64,000 nt of DNA from Wagnerdoeblera sp046292685 (GCF_046292685.1 NZ_JBKBQM010000002.1:73803-137802), one strand, 5' to 3'; positions 1 to 9,512 are shown, counted from the stretch's first letter. Notes: a model not told the origin generated them from the letters alone. Numbers and translations: made by a program.

Positions 1-1139
1 GGGCCGGGTTGCGGCGCGGGCCGCTGGACGGGGTGCCGGTCAGCTGGAAGGATTTGTTCGACACCGCCGGTGTGGCCACCGAGGCAGGCTCGGCCCTGCT
101 GCGCGGGCGCACGCCCACCCGCGATGCGCCGGTGCTGGAAAAGGCGACCCGCGCCGGGCTCGTGTGCCTGGGCAAGACCCACATGTCGGAACTGGCCTTT
201 TCCGGGCTGGGGTTGAACCCGGTCACGGCGACGCCGCCTTGCATCAACGACCCGGCGGCGGTGCCGGGCGGGTCGTCCTCGGGGGCTGCGGCCTCGGTCG
301 CCTTCGGGCTGGCGGCGGCGGCGGTCGGGTCGGACACCGGCGGATCGGTGCGCATTCCTTCGGCCTGGAACGACCTCGTGGGCCTGAAAACCACGCATGG
401 CCGCCTGCCGCTGGCCGGGGTGGTGCCGCTGTGCGAACGGTTCGATACCGTCGGGCCCTTGTGCCGCACGGTCGAGGATTGCGCGCTGATGCTGGCCGCG
501 CTGGAGGGCAGGCAGCCGCCCGACCTGGCCGGTGCCAGCCTTTCGGGCGCCCGGATCGCGGTGCTGGAAACCGTAGCGCTGGACGATGTGCGCGCCGCGC
601 CTGCCCGCGGCTTTGACGATGCGCTGGCGCGCCTGGGCCGCGCCGGGGCCCGGATCGAACGCATCGCGGTTCCCGAAGTGGCCGAGGCCATGAGCCTGGC
701 CGGCCTGTTGTTCACCGCCGAAGCCTGGGGCATCTGGCGCGACACCATCGAAACCGCGCCGGAACGGATGTTTCCGCGCATCCTGGAACGCTTTCGTTCC
801 GGGGCCGGGGCCTCGGCGGCCGATTACGTGGCCGGTTGGCGGCGGCTGGAGGCGATCCGCGGCATCTGGCGCGCGGCGGTTGCGGGGTTCGATGCGGTTG
901 CGCTGCCGACCTCGCCCATCCTGCCGCCCGACCGCGAGCGGCTGATGACCGACAGCGACTATTACGTCAGCGAAAACCTGCTGGCCTTGCGCAACACCCG
1001 CATCGGCAACCTCATGGACGGCTGCGGCCTGAGCCTGCCCACGGCCGAACCGTCCTGCGGGTTGATGCTGCTGGGCGCGCCCCTGGCCGAAGAACGCCTG
1101 CTGCGCCTGGGCAAGGCGGCCGAAGCGGCCTTGCGCTGA
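1..1139 (+). CDS. Amidase signature family protein (5' end cut by window)
   Basis: The reading frame is open to the left edge, so the start is missing; about 376 residues are visible. The amidase-signature Ser-cisSer-Lys triad can be placed. Counting from the TTG at position 9, the catalytic Lys is K14 in GVPVSWKDLFD, the cis-Ser lies in PGGSSSGAA (about S90), and the nucleophile is S113 in GSDTGGSVR. Family members hydrolyse amide bonds of varied small substrates in the cytoplasm; the substrate here cannot be told. It is probably not GatA: the segment after the nucleophile (THGRLPLAGVVPLCERFDTVGP) lacks the typical GatA wording, and gatB lies 10 kb away. A PerM-like gene follows 79 nt downstream on the same strand. 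Confidence 0.85.
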   Translation, partial: AGLRRGPLDGVPVSWKDLFDTAGVATEAGSALLRGRTPTRDAPVLEKATRAGLVCLGKTHMSELAFSGLGLNPVTATPPCINDPAAVPGGSSSGAAASVAFGLAAAAVGSDTGGSVRIPSAWNDLVGLKTTHGRLPLAGVVPLCERFDTVGPLCRTVEDCALMLAALEGRQPPDLAGASLSGARIAVLETVALDDVRAAPARGFDDALARLGRAGARIERIAVPEVAEAMSLAGLLFTAEAWGIWRDTIETAPERMFPRILERFRSGAGASAADYVAGWRRLEAIRGIWRAAVAGFDAVALPTSPILPPDRERLMTDSDYYVSENLLALRNTRIGNLMDGCGLSLPTAEPSCGLMLLGAPLAEERLLRLGKAAEAALR

Positions 1140-1218
1140 ACGCGGCAGGGGGCCCTTGCAACCACCCCGGCGCTGCGCCACATCTGGCCCTCGCGCCCGC
1201 AGCCGAAGGACACCGCTC

Positions 1219-2313
1219 ATGGCCCTGCCCGTCAAGGACCAGTTGAAATACTGGGGCATTGCAACGGTGGGGTTCCTTGTGGTGCTGTGGGCGCTGGGGG
1301 GGGTGATCCTGCCCTTTGTCGTCGGCGGCGCCGTGGCCTATTTCCTCGATCCGGTGGCCGACCGGCTGGAACGCATGGGCCTGGGGCGAGCTGCGGCAAC
1401 CACGCTGATTTCGCTGGCCGCTCTGCTGATCGCGGTGGCGCTGGTGCTGGCGGTGATTCCCACGCTGATCAACCAGTTGACGGCGCTGGTGAACGCCACG
1501 CCGGATATCGTCAAGCGGCTGCAGGGCTTTTTGCTGGAACGCTTTCCCGAACTGTCCGACGAAACCTCGACCGTGCGCCAATCGCTGGCGCAGGTGGGCG
1601 AAACGGTGCGCGCCAAGGGGATGGAGCTGGCCAATACCCTGATCGGCGGGGCCATCGGGGTGCTGGATGCGGTGCTGTTCATCGTGGTGGTGCCGGTGGT
1701 GGCGTTCTACCTGCTGCTGGACTGGGACAGGATGGTCGCGCGCATCGACGAGATGCTGCCGCGCGATCATGCGCCGGTGATCCGCCAGTTGGCTGCCGAC
1801 ATCGACAGGGTGCTGGCCGCCTTCGTGCGCGGGCAGTTGTCGGTTTGCCTGGCGATGGGGATTTATTACGCCGTCACGCTGGCCGCGGCCGGGCTGCAAT
1901 TCGGCCTGGTGGTCGGCGCCATCGCGGGGGCCATCACCTTTATCCCTTATGTCGGCGCGCTGGTGGGCGGGGCGCTGGCCATCGGGCTGGCGCTGTTCCA
2001 GTTCTGGGGCGACTGGGTTTCCATCGGCATCGTCGCGGCGATCTTTGCGCTTGGCCAGTTTCTGGAAGGCAATGTCATCACGCCGCGGCTGGTGGGCAAC
2101 TCGGTGGGCCTGCACCCGGTGTGGCTGCTGTTCGCACTGTCGGCCTTCGGCAGCGTGTTCGGCTTTGTCGGCATGCTGGTGGCGGTGCCGGTTGCCGCCT
2201 CGATCGGCGTTCTGGTGCGGTTCTTTGCCGGGCAGTATACCGGCAGCCTGCTGTATCGCGGGCGCGAAGGCCGTGCGGCGAACCTGCCCCGGGAACCGGA
2301 TTCCGACGCATGA
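1219..2313 (+). CDS. AI-2E/PerM family transporter
   Basis: Predicted polytopic inner-membrane protein of 364 residues, the usual size for the AI-2E/PerM (UPF0118) family, whose members export small molecules or ions. It has hydrophobic segments near the N-terminus, a soluble stretch around residues 70-140, then five or so further membrane spans with the family-typical GLQFGLVVGAIAGAITFIPYVGA region and a late GNVITPRLVG segment. I chose the ATG at 1219 because AAGGA lies 8 nt upstream and the protein then begins directly before the first span. The stop overlaps the hdaA start by 4 nt (ATGA), so the two are translationally coupled. PerM next to hdaA is an arrangement I associate with alphaproteobacteria. 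Confidence 0.85.
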   Translation: MALPVKDQLKYWGIATVGFLVVLWALGGVILPFVVGGAVAYFLDPVADRLERMGLGRAAATTLISLAALLIAVALVLAVIPTLINQLTALVNATPDIVKRLQGFLLERFPELSDETSTVRQSLAQVGETVRAKGMELANTLIGGAIGVLDAVLFIVVVPVVAFYLLLDWDRMVARIDEMLPRDHAPVIRQLAADIDRVLAAFVRGQLSVCLAMGIYYAVTLAAAGLQFGLVVGAIAGAITFIPYVGALVGGALAIGLALFQFWGDWVSIGIVAAIFALGQFLEGNVITPRLVGNSVGLHPVWLLFALSAFGSVFGFVGMLVAVPVAASIGVLVRFFAGQYTGSLLYRGREGRAANLPREPDSDA

Positions 2314-2993
2314 GCCGCCAGTTGACCCTTGACCTGCCGCTGCGCGAGGCGCGGGGCCGGGCCGATTACCTGGTCGCCCCCGGCAATGCGCAGGCGCTGG
2401 CGGCGCTGGATGCCTGGGCGGGCTGGCCGGGGGGCAAGGCCGTGCTGGTCGCCCCCGAAGGTGCCGGCAAGACGCATCTGGCCCATGTCTGGGCCGCAGA
2501 CGCCGGCGCGCAGGTGATCGACGCGGCTGGGCTTGCCGGCGCCGACCTGCCCGACCTCGCGCGGACCGGTCTTGCGGTCGAGGATGCCGACCGCGCCCGG
2601 GGGCCGGGCTGGGAAACCGCGCTGTTTCACCTGCACAACCTGCTGGCCGAACGCCGGTTGCCGCTGCTGGTTACCGCGCGCCAGCCGCCGCGCGACTGGG
2701 GCCTGGCCTTGCCCGACCTTGCCAGCCGGTTGCAGGCGGCAACGCTGATCCGGCTGGACCCGCCCGACGACACGCTGCTGCGCGCGGTCATGGTCAAGCA
2801 GTTTGCCGATCGCCAGCTTGCCGTGGCGCCGCAGGTGATCGACTATCTGCTGCCGCGGATGACCCGGTCGCTGGCCGCCGCGCGCGAGATCGTGGCCGCA
2901 CTCGATGCGCGGGCCCTGGCCGAAGGCCGCCCGGTCACCCGCCAGATGGCCGCCGAATGGTTCGAAGGCCCGGGGCTGTTCGACGACGACTGA
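2310..2993 (+). CDS. hdaA: DnaA regulatory inactivator, HdaA-like
   Basis: A short DnaA-like AAA+ protein of 227 residues without the DnaA DNA-binding domain. The N-terminus carries QLTLDL (residues 4-9), matching the sliding-clamp binding hexapeptide with which Hda proteins dock on DnaN. A Walker A motif APEGAGKTH sits near residues 48-56. A Walker B-like VEDAD follows near residue 90. Hda bound to the clamp stimulates ATP hydrolysis by DnaA and so prevents re-initiation of replication; in Caulobacter the protein is called HdaA. It starts within the stop of the upstream PerM gene and precedes ppk. The HdaA role is inferred from architecture and the clamp motif. Confidence 0.85.
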   Translation: MSRQLTLDLPLREARGRADYLVAPGNAQALAALDAWAGWPGGKAVLVAPEGAGKTHLAHVWAADAGAQVIDAAGLAGADLPDLARTGLAVEDADRARGPGWETALFHLHNLLAERRLPLLVTARQPPRDWGLALPDLASRLQAATLIRLDPPDDTLLRAVMVKQFADRQLAVAPQVIDYLLPRMTRSLAAAREIVAALDARALAEGRPVTRQMAAEWFEGPGLFDDD

Positions 2994-3057
2994 CCCGTTG
3001 CGCCGCGCCCGCAAGCGGCGTCATATGGCGGTTACCTTTCAGCCCCATGCAGGCGCC

Positions 3058-5232
3058 ATGACCCAGGCCGATTTCCTTTCCGCCCCCTTCCCTGCCCCCG
3101 TCGAACTGCCCGCAGACGAAATCTCGGGCCCGCGGCGGTTCTTCAACCGCGAACTCAGCTGGCTCGCCTTCAACTGGCGCGTGCTGGACGAGGCGGCGAA
3201 CCCGCGCGTGCCCTTGCTGGAGCGGTTGCGGTTCCTGTCGATCTCGGCCACCAACCTGGACGAATTCTACACCGTCCGCGTGGCGGGGCTGCGCCAGCTT
3301 GCCCGCTCGGGCAAGGGCCTGCCTTCGGAAGACGGGCGCACCCCGGCCGAACAGCTGGCCCGGATCAACGCCGATGCGCGCGACCTGATGGCGACGCAGC
3401 AAAAGACGTTCAAGACCCTGACCCGCATCATGGACGCGGCCGGAATCTCGATCCTGACCCGGGCGCGGCTGACCCAGGGCGACCGCACCTATCTGCGCGA
3501 CCACTTTCTGGCCCAGGTGTTCCCGGTGCTGTCGCCGCTGGCCATCGACCCGGCGCACCCCTTCCCCTTCATTCCCAACACCGGCTTCTCGCTGGCGCTG
3601 GAGCTGGAGCGCAGCAGCGACAAGCGCAAGTTGCAGGCGCTGCTGCCGATTCCGGCGCAGATTTCCCGTTTCGTGCCCTTGCCGGAAAAGGACGGCACCC
3701 GCCGGTTCCTGCCGCTGGAAGACTTGCTGCTGCTGAACCTGTCCAGCCTGTTCCCCGGCTACGACGAGATCGGGCACTGCGCGTTCCGCGTGCTGCGCGA
3801 CAGCGACCTGGAGGTCGAGGACGAGGCCGAAGACCTGGTGCGCGAGTTCGAAACCGCGCTGAAGCGGCGTCGCCGGGGCGAGGTGATCCGGCTGAAGTTC
3901 ACCGCCGGGGCGCCGCCGGCGCTGAAATCGCTCATCATGGGCGAACTGGGCGTGTCCGAGGACGAGGTGGTCGAGGTCAAGGGCATGCTGGGCATCGCCG
4001 ACCTCAAGGAACTGGTGCTGCCGTCGCGCCCCGATCTGCTGTGGCCGCCCTTCACGCCGCGGGTGCCCGAACGGGTCACCGACCACGATGGCGACATCTT
4101 TGCCGCCATCCGGCAAAAGGACATGCTGCTGCACCACCCTTACGAGACGTTCGACCAGGTCATCGGGTTCCTGCAACAGGCCGCCCGCGACCCCGATGTG
4201 CTGGCCATCAAGCAGACGCTGTATCGCACCTCCTACAACAGCCCGATCGTGGACGCGCTGTGCGAGGCGGCCGAGGCCGGCAAGTCGGTCACCGCGCTGG
4301 TCGAGCTGAAGGCCCGCTTCGACGAGGCGTCGAACATCCGCCAGTCGCGCCGGCTGGAGCGCGCGGGCGCGCATGTCGTCTACGGCTTCATCCGCTACAA
4401 GACCCACGCCAAGATCAGCACCGTGGTGCGCCGCGAAGGCGACCAGCTGGTGACCTACACGCATTTCGGCACCGGCAACTACCACCCGATCACCGCGCGC
4501 ATCTATACCGACCTGTCGCTGTTCACCTGCGACCCCGCGCTGGGGCGCGATGCGACCAAGGTCTTCAACTATCTGTCGGGTTATGCCCAGCCCGAGGGGC
4601 TGGAAAACCTTGCGATCTCGCCGCTTACGCTCAAGCCGCGCCTGCTTGGGCTGATCGCCGCCGAGGCCGAGCACGCCCGCCACGGCCGCAAGGCGGAAAT
4701 CTGGGCCAAGATGAACAGCCTGATCGACCCCGAGGTGATCGACGCGCTTTATGCCGCCAGTCAGGCGGGGGTGAAGATCAGCCTGGTTGTCCGTGGCATC
4801 TGCGGGTTGCGCCCGGGCGTGAAGGGGCTGTCGGAAAACATCCGCGTCAAGTCGATCGTCGGGCGGTTTCTGGAACACAGCCGCATCGTGTGCTTCGGCA
4901 GCGGGCATGGGCTGCCGTCGAAACAGGCGCGGGTGTTCATCAGTTCGGCCGACTGGATGGGGCGCAACCTCAACCGCCGGGTGGAAACGCTGGTCGAGAT
5001 CCTCAATCCCACGGTCAAGGCACAGATCGAAAGCCAGATCATGGCGGCGAATCTGGCGGACGAGGCGCAAAGCTGGGTGCTGAGCCCCGACGGGCGCTAT
5101 CTGCGCGAACTGGACGCCACCGATGGCAAGCTGTTTTCCTGCCACCGGTTCTTCATGGAAAACCCCTCGCTTTCGGGGCGCGGCAGCGCCGGCGCCGCCG
5201 ATGTGCCGCGCCTCGCGCATTCCTGGGATTGA
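3058..5232 (+). CDS. ppk1: Polyphosphate kinase 1
   Basis: Polyphosphate kinase makes long-chain polyphosphate reversibly from ATP. The 724-residue protein opens with the N-domain signature RRFFNRELSWLAFNWRVL and SISATNLDEF. It has both phospholipase-D-like catalytic histidines: H450 in RYKTHAK and H607 in LEHSRIV. Their spacing of 157 residues equals that of the E. coli pair H435/H592. I chose the ATG at 3058 because the protein then starts MTQADFLS, which I expect for relatives. An in-frame ATG at 3025 would add 11 residues and cannot be excluded, since neither site has a strong Shine-Dalgarno sequence. The exopolyphosphatase gene follows 126 nt downstream, so synthesis and breakdown are encoded together. 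Confidence 0.95.
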   Translation: MTQADFLSAPFPAPVELPADEISGPRRFFNRELSWLAFNWRVLDEAANPRVPLLERLRFLSISATNLDEFYTVRVAGLRQLARSGKGLPSEDGRTPAEQLARINADARDLMATQQKTFKTLTRIMDAAGISILTRARLTQGDRTYLRDHFLAQVFPVLSPLAIDPAHPFPFIPNTGFSLALELERSSDKRKLQALLPIPAQISRFVPLPEKDGTRRFLPLEDLLLLNLSSLFPGYDEIGHCAFRVLRDSDLEVEDEAEDLVREFETALKRRRRGEVIRLKFTAGAPPALKSLIMGELGVSEDEVVEVKGMLGIADLKELVLPSRPDLLWPPFTPRVPERVTDHDGDIFAAIRQKDMLLHHPYETFDQVIGFLQQAARDPDVLAIKQTLYRTSYNSPIVDALCEAAEAGKSVTALVELKARFDEASNIRQSRRLERAGAHVVYGFIRYKTHAKISTVVRREGDQLVTYTHFGTGNYHPITARIYTDLSLFTCDPALGRDATKVFNYLSGYAQPEGLENLAISPLTLKPRLLGLIAAEAEHARHGRKAEIWAKMNSLIDPEVIDALYAASQAGVKISLVVRGICGLRPGVKGLSENIRVKSIVGRFLEHSRIVCFGSGHGLPSKQARVFISSADWMGRNLNRRVETLVEILNPTVKAQIESQIMAANLADEAQSWVLSPDGRYLRELDATDGKLFSCHRFFMENPSLSGRGSAGAADVPRLAHSWD

Positions 5233-5358
5233 CGCGGCCGCAGCAGGCGCCCCACTCTGGGCGCAAACCCATGCTTGCCTCTGCATCTGTTCCCGACTAA
5301 CCGCGGGGCCGGCGGGGGTGGCGCCCCCCGGCCCAGCCGCAGCCCAGTGGGACACTTC

Positions 5359-6891
5359 ATGAGCGACGATTTCGAGCCCTTCGGCCGCCCCCTGTTCGAA
5401 GACCCCTCTGCCCGCGCGCTCAGCCGGGTCGGGGTGGTGGACGTGGGCTCGAACTCGGTGCGGATGGTGGTGTTCGATGGGGCAGCGCGCAGCCCGGCCT
5501 ATTTCTACAACGAAAAGATCATGGCCGGCCTGGGCAAGGGGCTGGCCGAAACCGGGCGGCTGAACCCGCAAGGCCGCATCCGGGCGCTGGCCGCGCTGAA
5601 ACGCTTTGCGCTGCTGGCCGAAGGCATGAAGATTTCGCCGATGACGGTCGTGGCCACCGCCGCCACGCGCGAGGCCGAGGATGGCCCCGACTTCCAGGCC
5701 GAGGTGGAACGCGAAACCGGCCTGAAGCTGTGGGTGATCGACGGCGACGAGGAAGCACGGCTTTCGGCGCAAGGGGTGCTGCTGGGCTGGCCGGATGCGG
5801 CCGGAATCGTCTGCGACATCGGCGGCAATTCGATGGAACTTGCGCGGATCGGCAAGGGCCAGGTCGGCAAGCGGGTTTCCACCCCCTTGGGACCGTTCCG
5901 GTTGCAGCAGGTCACCGGCAGCGCCGAGGACCGCCGCAAGCTGATCGAGCGCGTGCTGCGCAAGGCCGCCGCAACGGTCGAGCCCGAAGGCCTGCGCGTC
6001 TATCTGGTCGGCGGCAGCTGGCGCGTCATCGCCCGGCTGGACATGGAGCGGCGCGGCTATCCGCTGACCGTGCTGCACGAATACCGCATGACGCCCAAGA
6101 ACGTGCTGGAAACGATCGACTGGATCGGGCGCAACGACCTGAGCGCCTTGCGGGCCCGCACCGGCACTTCGGCCGAACGCATGGACCTGGTGCCGCTGGC
6201 CTGCGAGGTGCTGGGCGCCATGGTGCGGCTGTTCAAGCCGAAGGAAATCGACGTGTCCTCCTACGGCATCCGCGAGGGGCTGCTGTACGAACAGATGCCC
6301 CAGCGCCTGCGCGAACGCGACCCGCTGATCGAGGCCGCGCGCATGGCCGAAGCCACGCAAGCGCGCATCCCCGGCTTCGGCAAGAAGCTGTTCGCGTTTC
6401 TTTCGCCCCTGTTCAAGGATGCCAGCCCCGACCGGCTGCGGCTGATCAAGGCAGCCTGCCTGCTGCACGATACCACCTGGCGCGCGCATCCCGATTACCG
6501 GGCCGAGGTCTGCTTCGACAATGCGACGCGCGCGAACCTGGGGGGGCTCGACCACCCCGGGCGGGTGTTCCTGGGGCTGGCGCTGTTGCACCGCTACAAG
6601 AACAGCCGGGCGGGGTCGCGGTTCGAGGCGATGTTCCGCCTGCTCGACGAAGACCAGCTGCGCGAGGCCGAGGTGCTGGGCAAGGCGATGCGCTTTGGCG
6701 CCATGTTCGCGCTTGGCGACCCGTCCGAGGCCGGGTCGCTGCGCTGGAACCCGCGCAAGCGGGTGCTGGAACTGGCGCTGACCCCCAAGGGCCAGGCCCT
6801 GTTCGCCGAGGTGGCGCAGGCGCGCTTTGCCGCCTTGGCCCAGGCTATGAGGGCCACGCCGCAGATCGTGGCGCAAGCCCCGGCGGCTTGA
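5359..6891 (+). CDS. ppx: Exopolyphosphatase, Ppx/GppA family
   Basis: A 510-residue member of the ASKHA-fold Ppx/GppA phosphatases, which release phosphate from polyphosphate ends and in some cases hydrolyse pppGpp. The N-terminal phosphate-binding motif VVDVGSNSVRMVVFDG lies around residues 24-39. The catalytic region GDEEARLSAQGV and the second phosphate loop CDIGGNSMELARI follow as expected. The C-terminal third contains an HD-like helical region (LLHDTTWRAHPDYRAE). The start is the ATG at 5359; the 126-nt gap to ppk1 holds a GC-rich inverted repeat but no clear promoter. Context strongly favours polyphosphate turnover. Confidence 0.93.
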   Translation: MSDDFEPFGRPLFEDPSARALSRVGVVDVGSNSVRMVVFDGAARSPAYFYNEKIMAGLGKGLAETGRLNPQGRIRALAALKRFALLAEGMKISPMTVVATAATREAEDGPDFQAEVERETGLKLWVIDGDEEARLSAQGVLLGWPDAAGIVCDIGGNSMELARIGKGQVGKRVSTPLGPFRLQQVTGSAEDRRKLIERVLRKAAATVEPEGLRVYLVGGSWRVIARLDMERRGYPLTVLHEYRMTPKNVLETIDWIGRNDLSALRARTGTSAERMDLVPLACEVLGAMVRLFKPKEIDVSSYGIREGLLYEQMPQRLRERDPLIEAARMAEATQARIPGFGKKLFAFLSPLFKDASPDRLRLIKAACLLHDTTWRAHPDYRAEVCFDNATRANLGGLDHPGRVFLGLALLHRYKNSRAGSRFEAMFRLLDEDQLREAEVLGKAMRFGAMFALGDPSEAGSLRWNPRKRVLELALTPKGQALFAEVAQARFAALAQAMRATPQIVAQAPAA

Positions 6892-6958
6892 CACGGATCA
6901 AGGCGCCGACTGGTTTGCACCGCCAGAAACGGGATGTCGAAAGAAGAAGGAGCGCGAC

Positions 6959-7195
6959 ATGTCCAACACCCCTCACCTGCTGGCCGACGAGTTCCCGACC
7001 CAGGTGGTGCGGCTGCAGATGCTGCAGGATGCGAACACCCATTTCGCCCGTATCTGCAAGGAATACGACGAGGTAAACCGCGCCGTGCACCGGGCGGAAA
7101 CCCGTGTCGACGTGATGTCGGAAGAAGACGAACAGAAACTGCGCCGCGAACGCGCCCGGCTGAAGGACGAAATCGCCCGGATGCTGGCCGGCTGA
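6959..7195 (+). CDS. YdcH/DUF465 family small protein
   Basis: A 78-residue, highly charged, all-helical protein whose LxxxFxxIxxEYDEVNRAVHRAE-like pattern matches the YdcH (DUF465) family. Members are small cytoplasmic proteins of unknown function and form a helical hairpin. The ATG at 6959 is preceded by AAGGAG at an ideal distance. It is the last gene before a strong stem-loop, 67 nt after ppx, and may be read with it. The family assignment is from pattern recognition; the function is unknown. Confidence 0.8.
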   Translation: MSNTPHLLADEFPTQVVRLQMLQDANTHFARICKEYDEVNRAVHRAETRVDVMSEEDEQKLRRERARLKDEIARMLAG

Positions 7196-7212
7196 CCGGC
7201 GGGCCTGCGGCG

Positions 7213-7259
7213 CGAAATGCAAGGGCCCCCGGCGCTGCCGGGGGCCCTTGTCGCATTTC
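7213..7259. terminator. Long bidirectional stem-loop between ydcH and dadA
   Basis: A perfect 13-bp GC-rich stem (7221-7233 with 7237-7249) is closed by a 3-nt loop. An outer 7-bp stem (7214-7220 with 7253-7259) adds to it after a 3-nt bulge. It lies between two convergent genes and covers the dadA stop codon. There is no clear T-run, so it may act as a transcript-stabilising barrier as much as an intrinsic terminator. Confidence 0.75.
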
Positions 7260-8565
7260 AGGCGCTGGCCGGGCGCAAGGCGCCCGCCGCGCGCGCCGGC
7301 CGGGTGCGGCGGCTCGCATACCGCGCCATCCCGAAACCTTCGGTATCGATCTGCGGCGCGCGCCCCGACATCATGTCGGCCAGCACCGCGCCCGAACCGG
7401 CGGCCATCGTCCAGCCCAGCGTGCCGTGGCCGGTGTTGGTCCACAGGTTGGCCAGCGGGGTTGCGCCTACTATCGGGGTGCCATCCGGGGTCATCGGCCG
7501 CAGGCCGGTCCAGAAGCTTGCCGACGCCAGGTCGCCTGCGCCGCCGAACAGCTCGCCCACCGACTTTTCCAGCGTCGCACGACGGCGCGGGTTCAGCGAC
7601 AGATCGAACCCGGCGATCTCTGCCAGACCGCCCACGCGGATCCGGTCGCCGAGGCGGGTGATGGCCACCTTGTAGGTTTCGTCCATCACGGTCGAAACCG
7701 GCGCCCGCGCGGCATCGACGATCGGAAGGGTGATCGAATAACCCTTCACCGGCTCCACCGGCAGGCGCAGGCCCAGCCCTGCCACCAGCCTGGGCGACAG
7801 CGACCCCAGCGCCAGCACATAGGCATCTGCCACCATCACCCCTTCGGTCGTTTCCACCCCGGTCACGCGGCCCATGCTGGCACCCAGGCCGGTGATGCCG
7901 ACGCCGTAGCGGAAGGTCACCCCCATCGCTGCGGCGCGGTCGGCCAGCGCATTGGTGAACTTGAAGCAGTCGCCGGTTTCGTCGCCCGGCAGGCGCAGGC
8001 CACCGGCGATGCGGTCGGCGGCTGCGGCCAGCCCGGGTTCGGCGGCGATGCAGCCGGCGCGGTCCAGCACCTCGAACGGCACGCCGTCGGCCTTCAGCAC
8101 GGCAATGTCCTTTTCGGCCGCAGCCACCTGGGCTTCGGTGCGGAACAGTTGCAGCGTGCCTTGCTGGCGTTCGTCAAAGCGCACGCCGGTTTCGCGGCGC
8201 AGGTCGGTCAGGCAATCGCGGCTGTATTCGGCCAGCCGCACCATGCGGCTCTTGTTGCGCTGGTAGGCCGGGGTGGTGCAGTTCGACAGCATCTCGGCCA
8301 GCCAGCGCAGGCGGCCGGGGTTCAGCGTCGGGTGCAGCACCAGCGGCGCGTGGCGCTGGAACGCCCATTTCAGCGCCTTCAGCGGAATGCCCGGCGCCGC
8401 CCAGGGCGCCGAATAGCCGGGGCTGATTTCGCCTGCATTGGCAAAGCTGGTTTCCAGCGCAGGCCCCGGCTGGCGGTCGATGACCGTCACCTCATGCCCG
8501 GCGCGGGCCAGATACCACGCCTGCGTGACCCCGATGACCCCAGCCCCCAGAACGATGATGCGCAT
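7258..8565 (-). CDS. dadA: D-amino acid dehydrogenase (FAD-dependent)
   Basis: A 435-residue FAD-dependent oxidoreductase of the DAO family. The dinucleotide-binding motif VLGAGVIGVTQAWYLARAGHEVTVIDR is at the very N-terminus, followed by DadA-like text (SFANAGEISPGYSAPWAAPGIP). The C-terminal half has WTGLRPMTPDGTPIVG and the FAD-contacting NTGHGTLGWTMAAGSG. DadA oxidises D-amino acids such as D-alanine to keto acids, feeding electrons to the respiratory chain. The ATG at 8565 was chosen because the FAD motif starts at once and AGGAG lies 9 nt upstream. No racemase or dadR gene is adjacent, so the exact substrate is open. Confidence 0.9.
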   Translation of the reverse strand: MRIIVLGAGVIGVTQAWYLARAGHEVTVIDRQPGPALETSFANAGEISPGYSAPWAAPGIPLKALKWAFQRHAPLVLHPTLNPGRLRWLAEMLSNCTTPAYQRNKSRMVRLAEYSRDCLTDLRRETGVRFDERQQGTLQLFRTEAQVAAAEKDIAVLKADGVPFEVLDRAGCIAAEPGLAAAADRIAGGLRLPGDETGDCFKFTNALADRAAAMGVTFRYGVGITGLGASMGRVTGVETTEGVMVADAYVLALGSLSPRLVAGLGLRLPVEPVKGYSITLPIVDAARAPVSTVMDETYKVAITRLGDRIRVGGLAEIAGFDLSLNPRRRATLEKSVGELFGGAGDLASASFWTGLRPMTPDGTPIVGATPLANLWTNTGHGTLGWTMAAGSGAVLADMMSGRAPQIDTEGFGMARYASRRTRPARAAGALRPASA

Positions 8566-8679
8566 GTGCCCGTGCTCCTGTTCGCGTTGCACGGGTTTTA
8601 GCTGCGCCGGGCCGAGATTTCTTCGCGATTTCAGGCGCCGAAAGCGCGCATACTCGAAGTTCTTTGCGCGATATCAGCC

Positions 8680-9306
8680 TTAGCCCGCATATTCCGGCGG
8701 ACCATAGGGTTTGGGCGCAACAGTCTTCGGCGAATCGAGCTGGCAATAGGCCTGTTCGCGCGTCCAGGCGGCGATCTCGGCCAGCTTGCTGCGGTTGCGC
8801 ATCGGGCCCCAGTCGGCCGCCAACCCGCCCCATCCGCCGGGCCCACCGGCAACCACGCCCGTCGCCTCGACCTGTTCCGATGCGATGTTGACCGCACAGG
8901 CCAGGTTCGAGGCGCCGTCATACAGCGCCCCGGCATCGCAGCCATAGGCGCGCGCCGTGCCCGGGGCGATCTGCAGCAGGCCGCGATATTTGCCGCCTTC
9001 GCCCTTGGCCCGCGGGTTCCAGGTGCTTTCGTGCTCGGCAAGCGCCGAGAACAGCCCGACCCAGAAGGCGCGACGGTCGGCTTCGTTCGCCTTGGTATAG
9101 GCCGGGCAGAAGGTGGCGATGTCGGCGGGCACGCTTTGCACCAGACGCTTTCCCGTGCCTTTCAGGGCAACCAGCGTGGCCTGCGTCCAGGCACCGGCTT
9201 CGGGGCGGTGGTCCCAGCGGGCGACGGGCACTTCGGCCAGCGCGGGCGAAACGGCAAGAAACCCGAGGGTCAGGGCGGCAGGCAGCAAGCGGGTGACAGA
9301 GGTCAT
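8680..9306 (-). CDS. Secreted lytic transglycosylase-like (SLT) protein
   Basis: A 208-residue protein with a signal peptide (residues 1-24, ending SPALA). The SLT-type catalytic Glu is E93 in AEHESTWNP, followed by the glycine-rich YRGLLQIAPGTARAYGC. Such enzymes cleave peptidoglycan glycan strands in the periplasm. The spacing E-S...GLLQI is right for the family, but the protein is short and the C-terminal part is not one I recognise. The start at 9306 leaves the signal peptide intact; longer frames upstream are spurious. It stands alone on this strand, 114 nt from dadA. Confidence 0.75.
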   Translation of the reverse strand: MTSVTRLLPAALTLGFLAVSPALAEVPVARWDHRPEAGAWTQATLVALKGTGKRLVQSVPADIATFCPAYTKANEADRRAFWVGLFSALAEHESTWNPRAKGEGGKYRGLLQIAPGTARAYGCDAGALYDGASNLACAVNIASEQVEATGVVAGGPGGWGGLAADWGPMRNRSKLAEIAAWTREQAYCQLDSPKTVAPKPYGPPEYAG

Positions 9307-9512
9307 CAATCCGGTCCGATGGCACCGGACCCGAGTGTCCGGCCCGCAAGGGCTGCCTTGCAGGATGGCGGTCTGGCAACCCGCCCCCCTGCCACAGGCC
9401 GGATTCGGGCGGAAAGCCGCCGGTTTGGTCCCGAAATGACCCTTGCAAGGCCCGATTTTCGCCGCCGGGCGCGGCCAGGATGCCAAGACCAGCACCAAGA
9501 AAGACAAGCGCA

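Noticed and set aside
1..1139. gatA as identity of the truncated amidase
   Set aside because: The amidase triad is present but the flanking wording is that of a generic amidase, and gatB is 10 kb away without gatC.
5233..5358. Terminator between ppk1 and ppx
   Set aside because: A G/C inverted repeat is present but imperfect and lacks a T-run, and both genes belong to the same pathway on one strand.
2935..6894. 1319-residue open frame on the - strand opposite ppk1 and ppx
   Set aside because: Antisense shadow of two well-supported enzymes; composition is typical of reversed GC-rich codons.
9307..9512. Possible extra gene between the SLT protein and the 85-aa protein
   Set aside because: Open frames here are mirror extensions of neighbouring genes with no start signal; the 206 nt look like a divergent promoter region.
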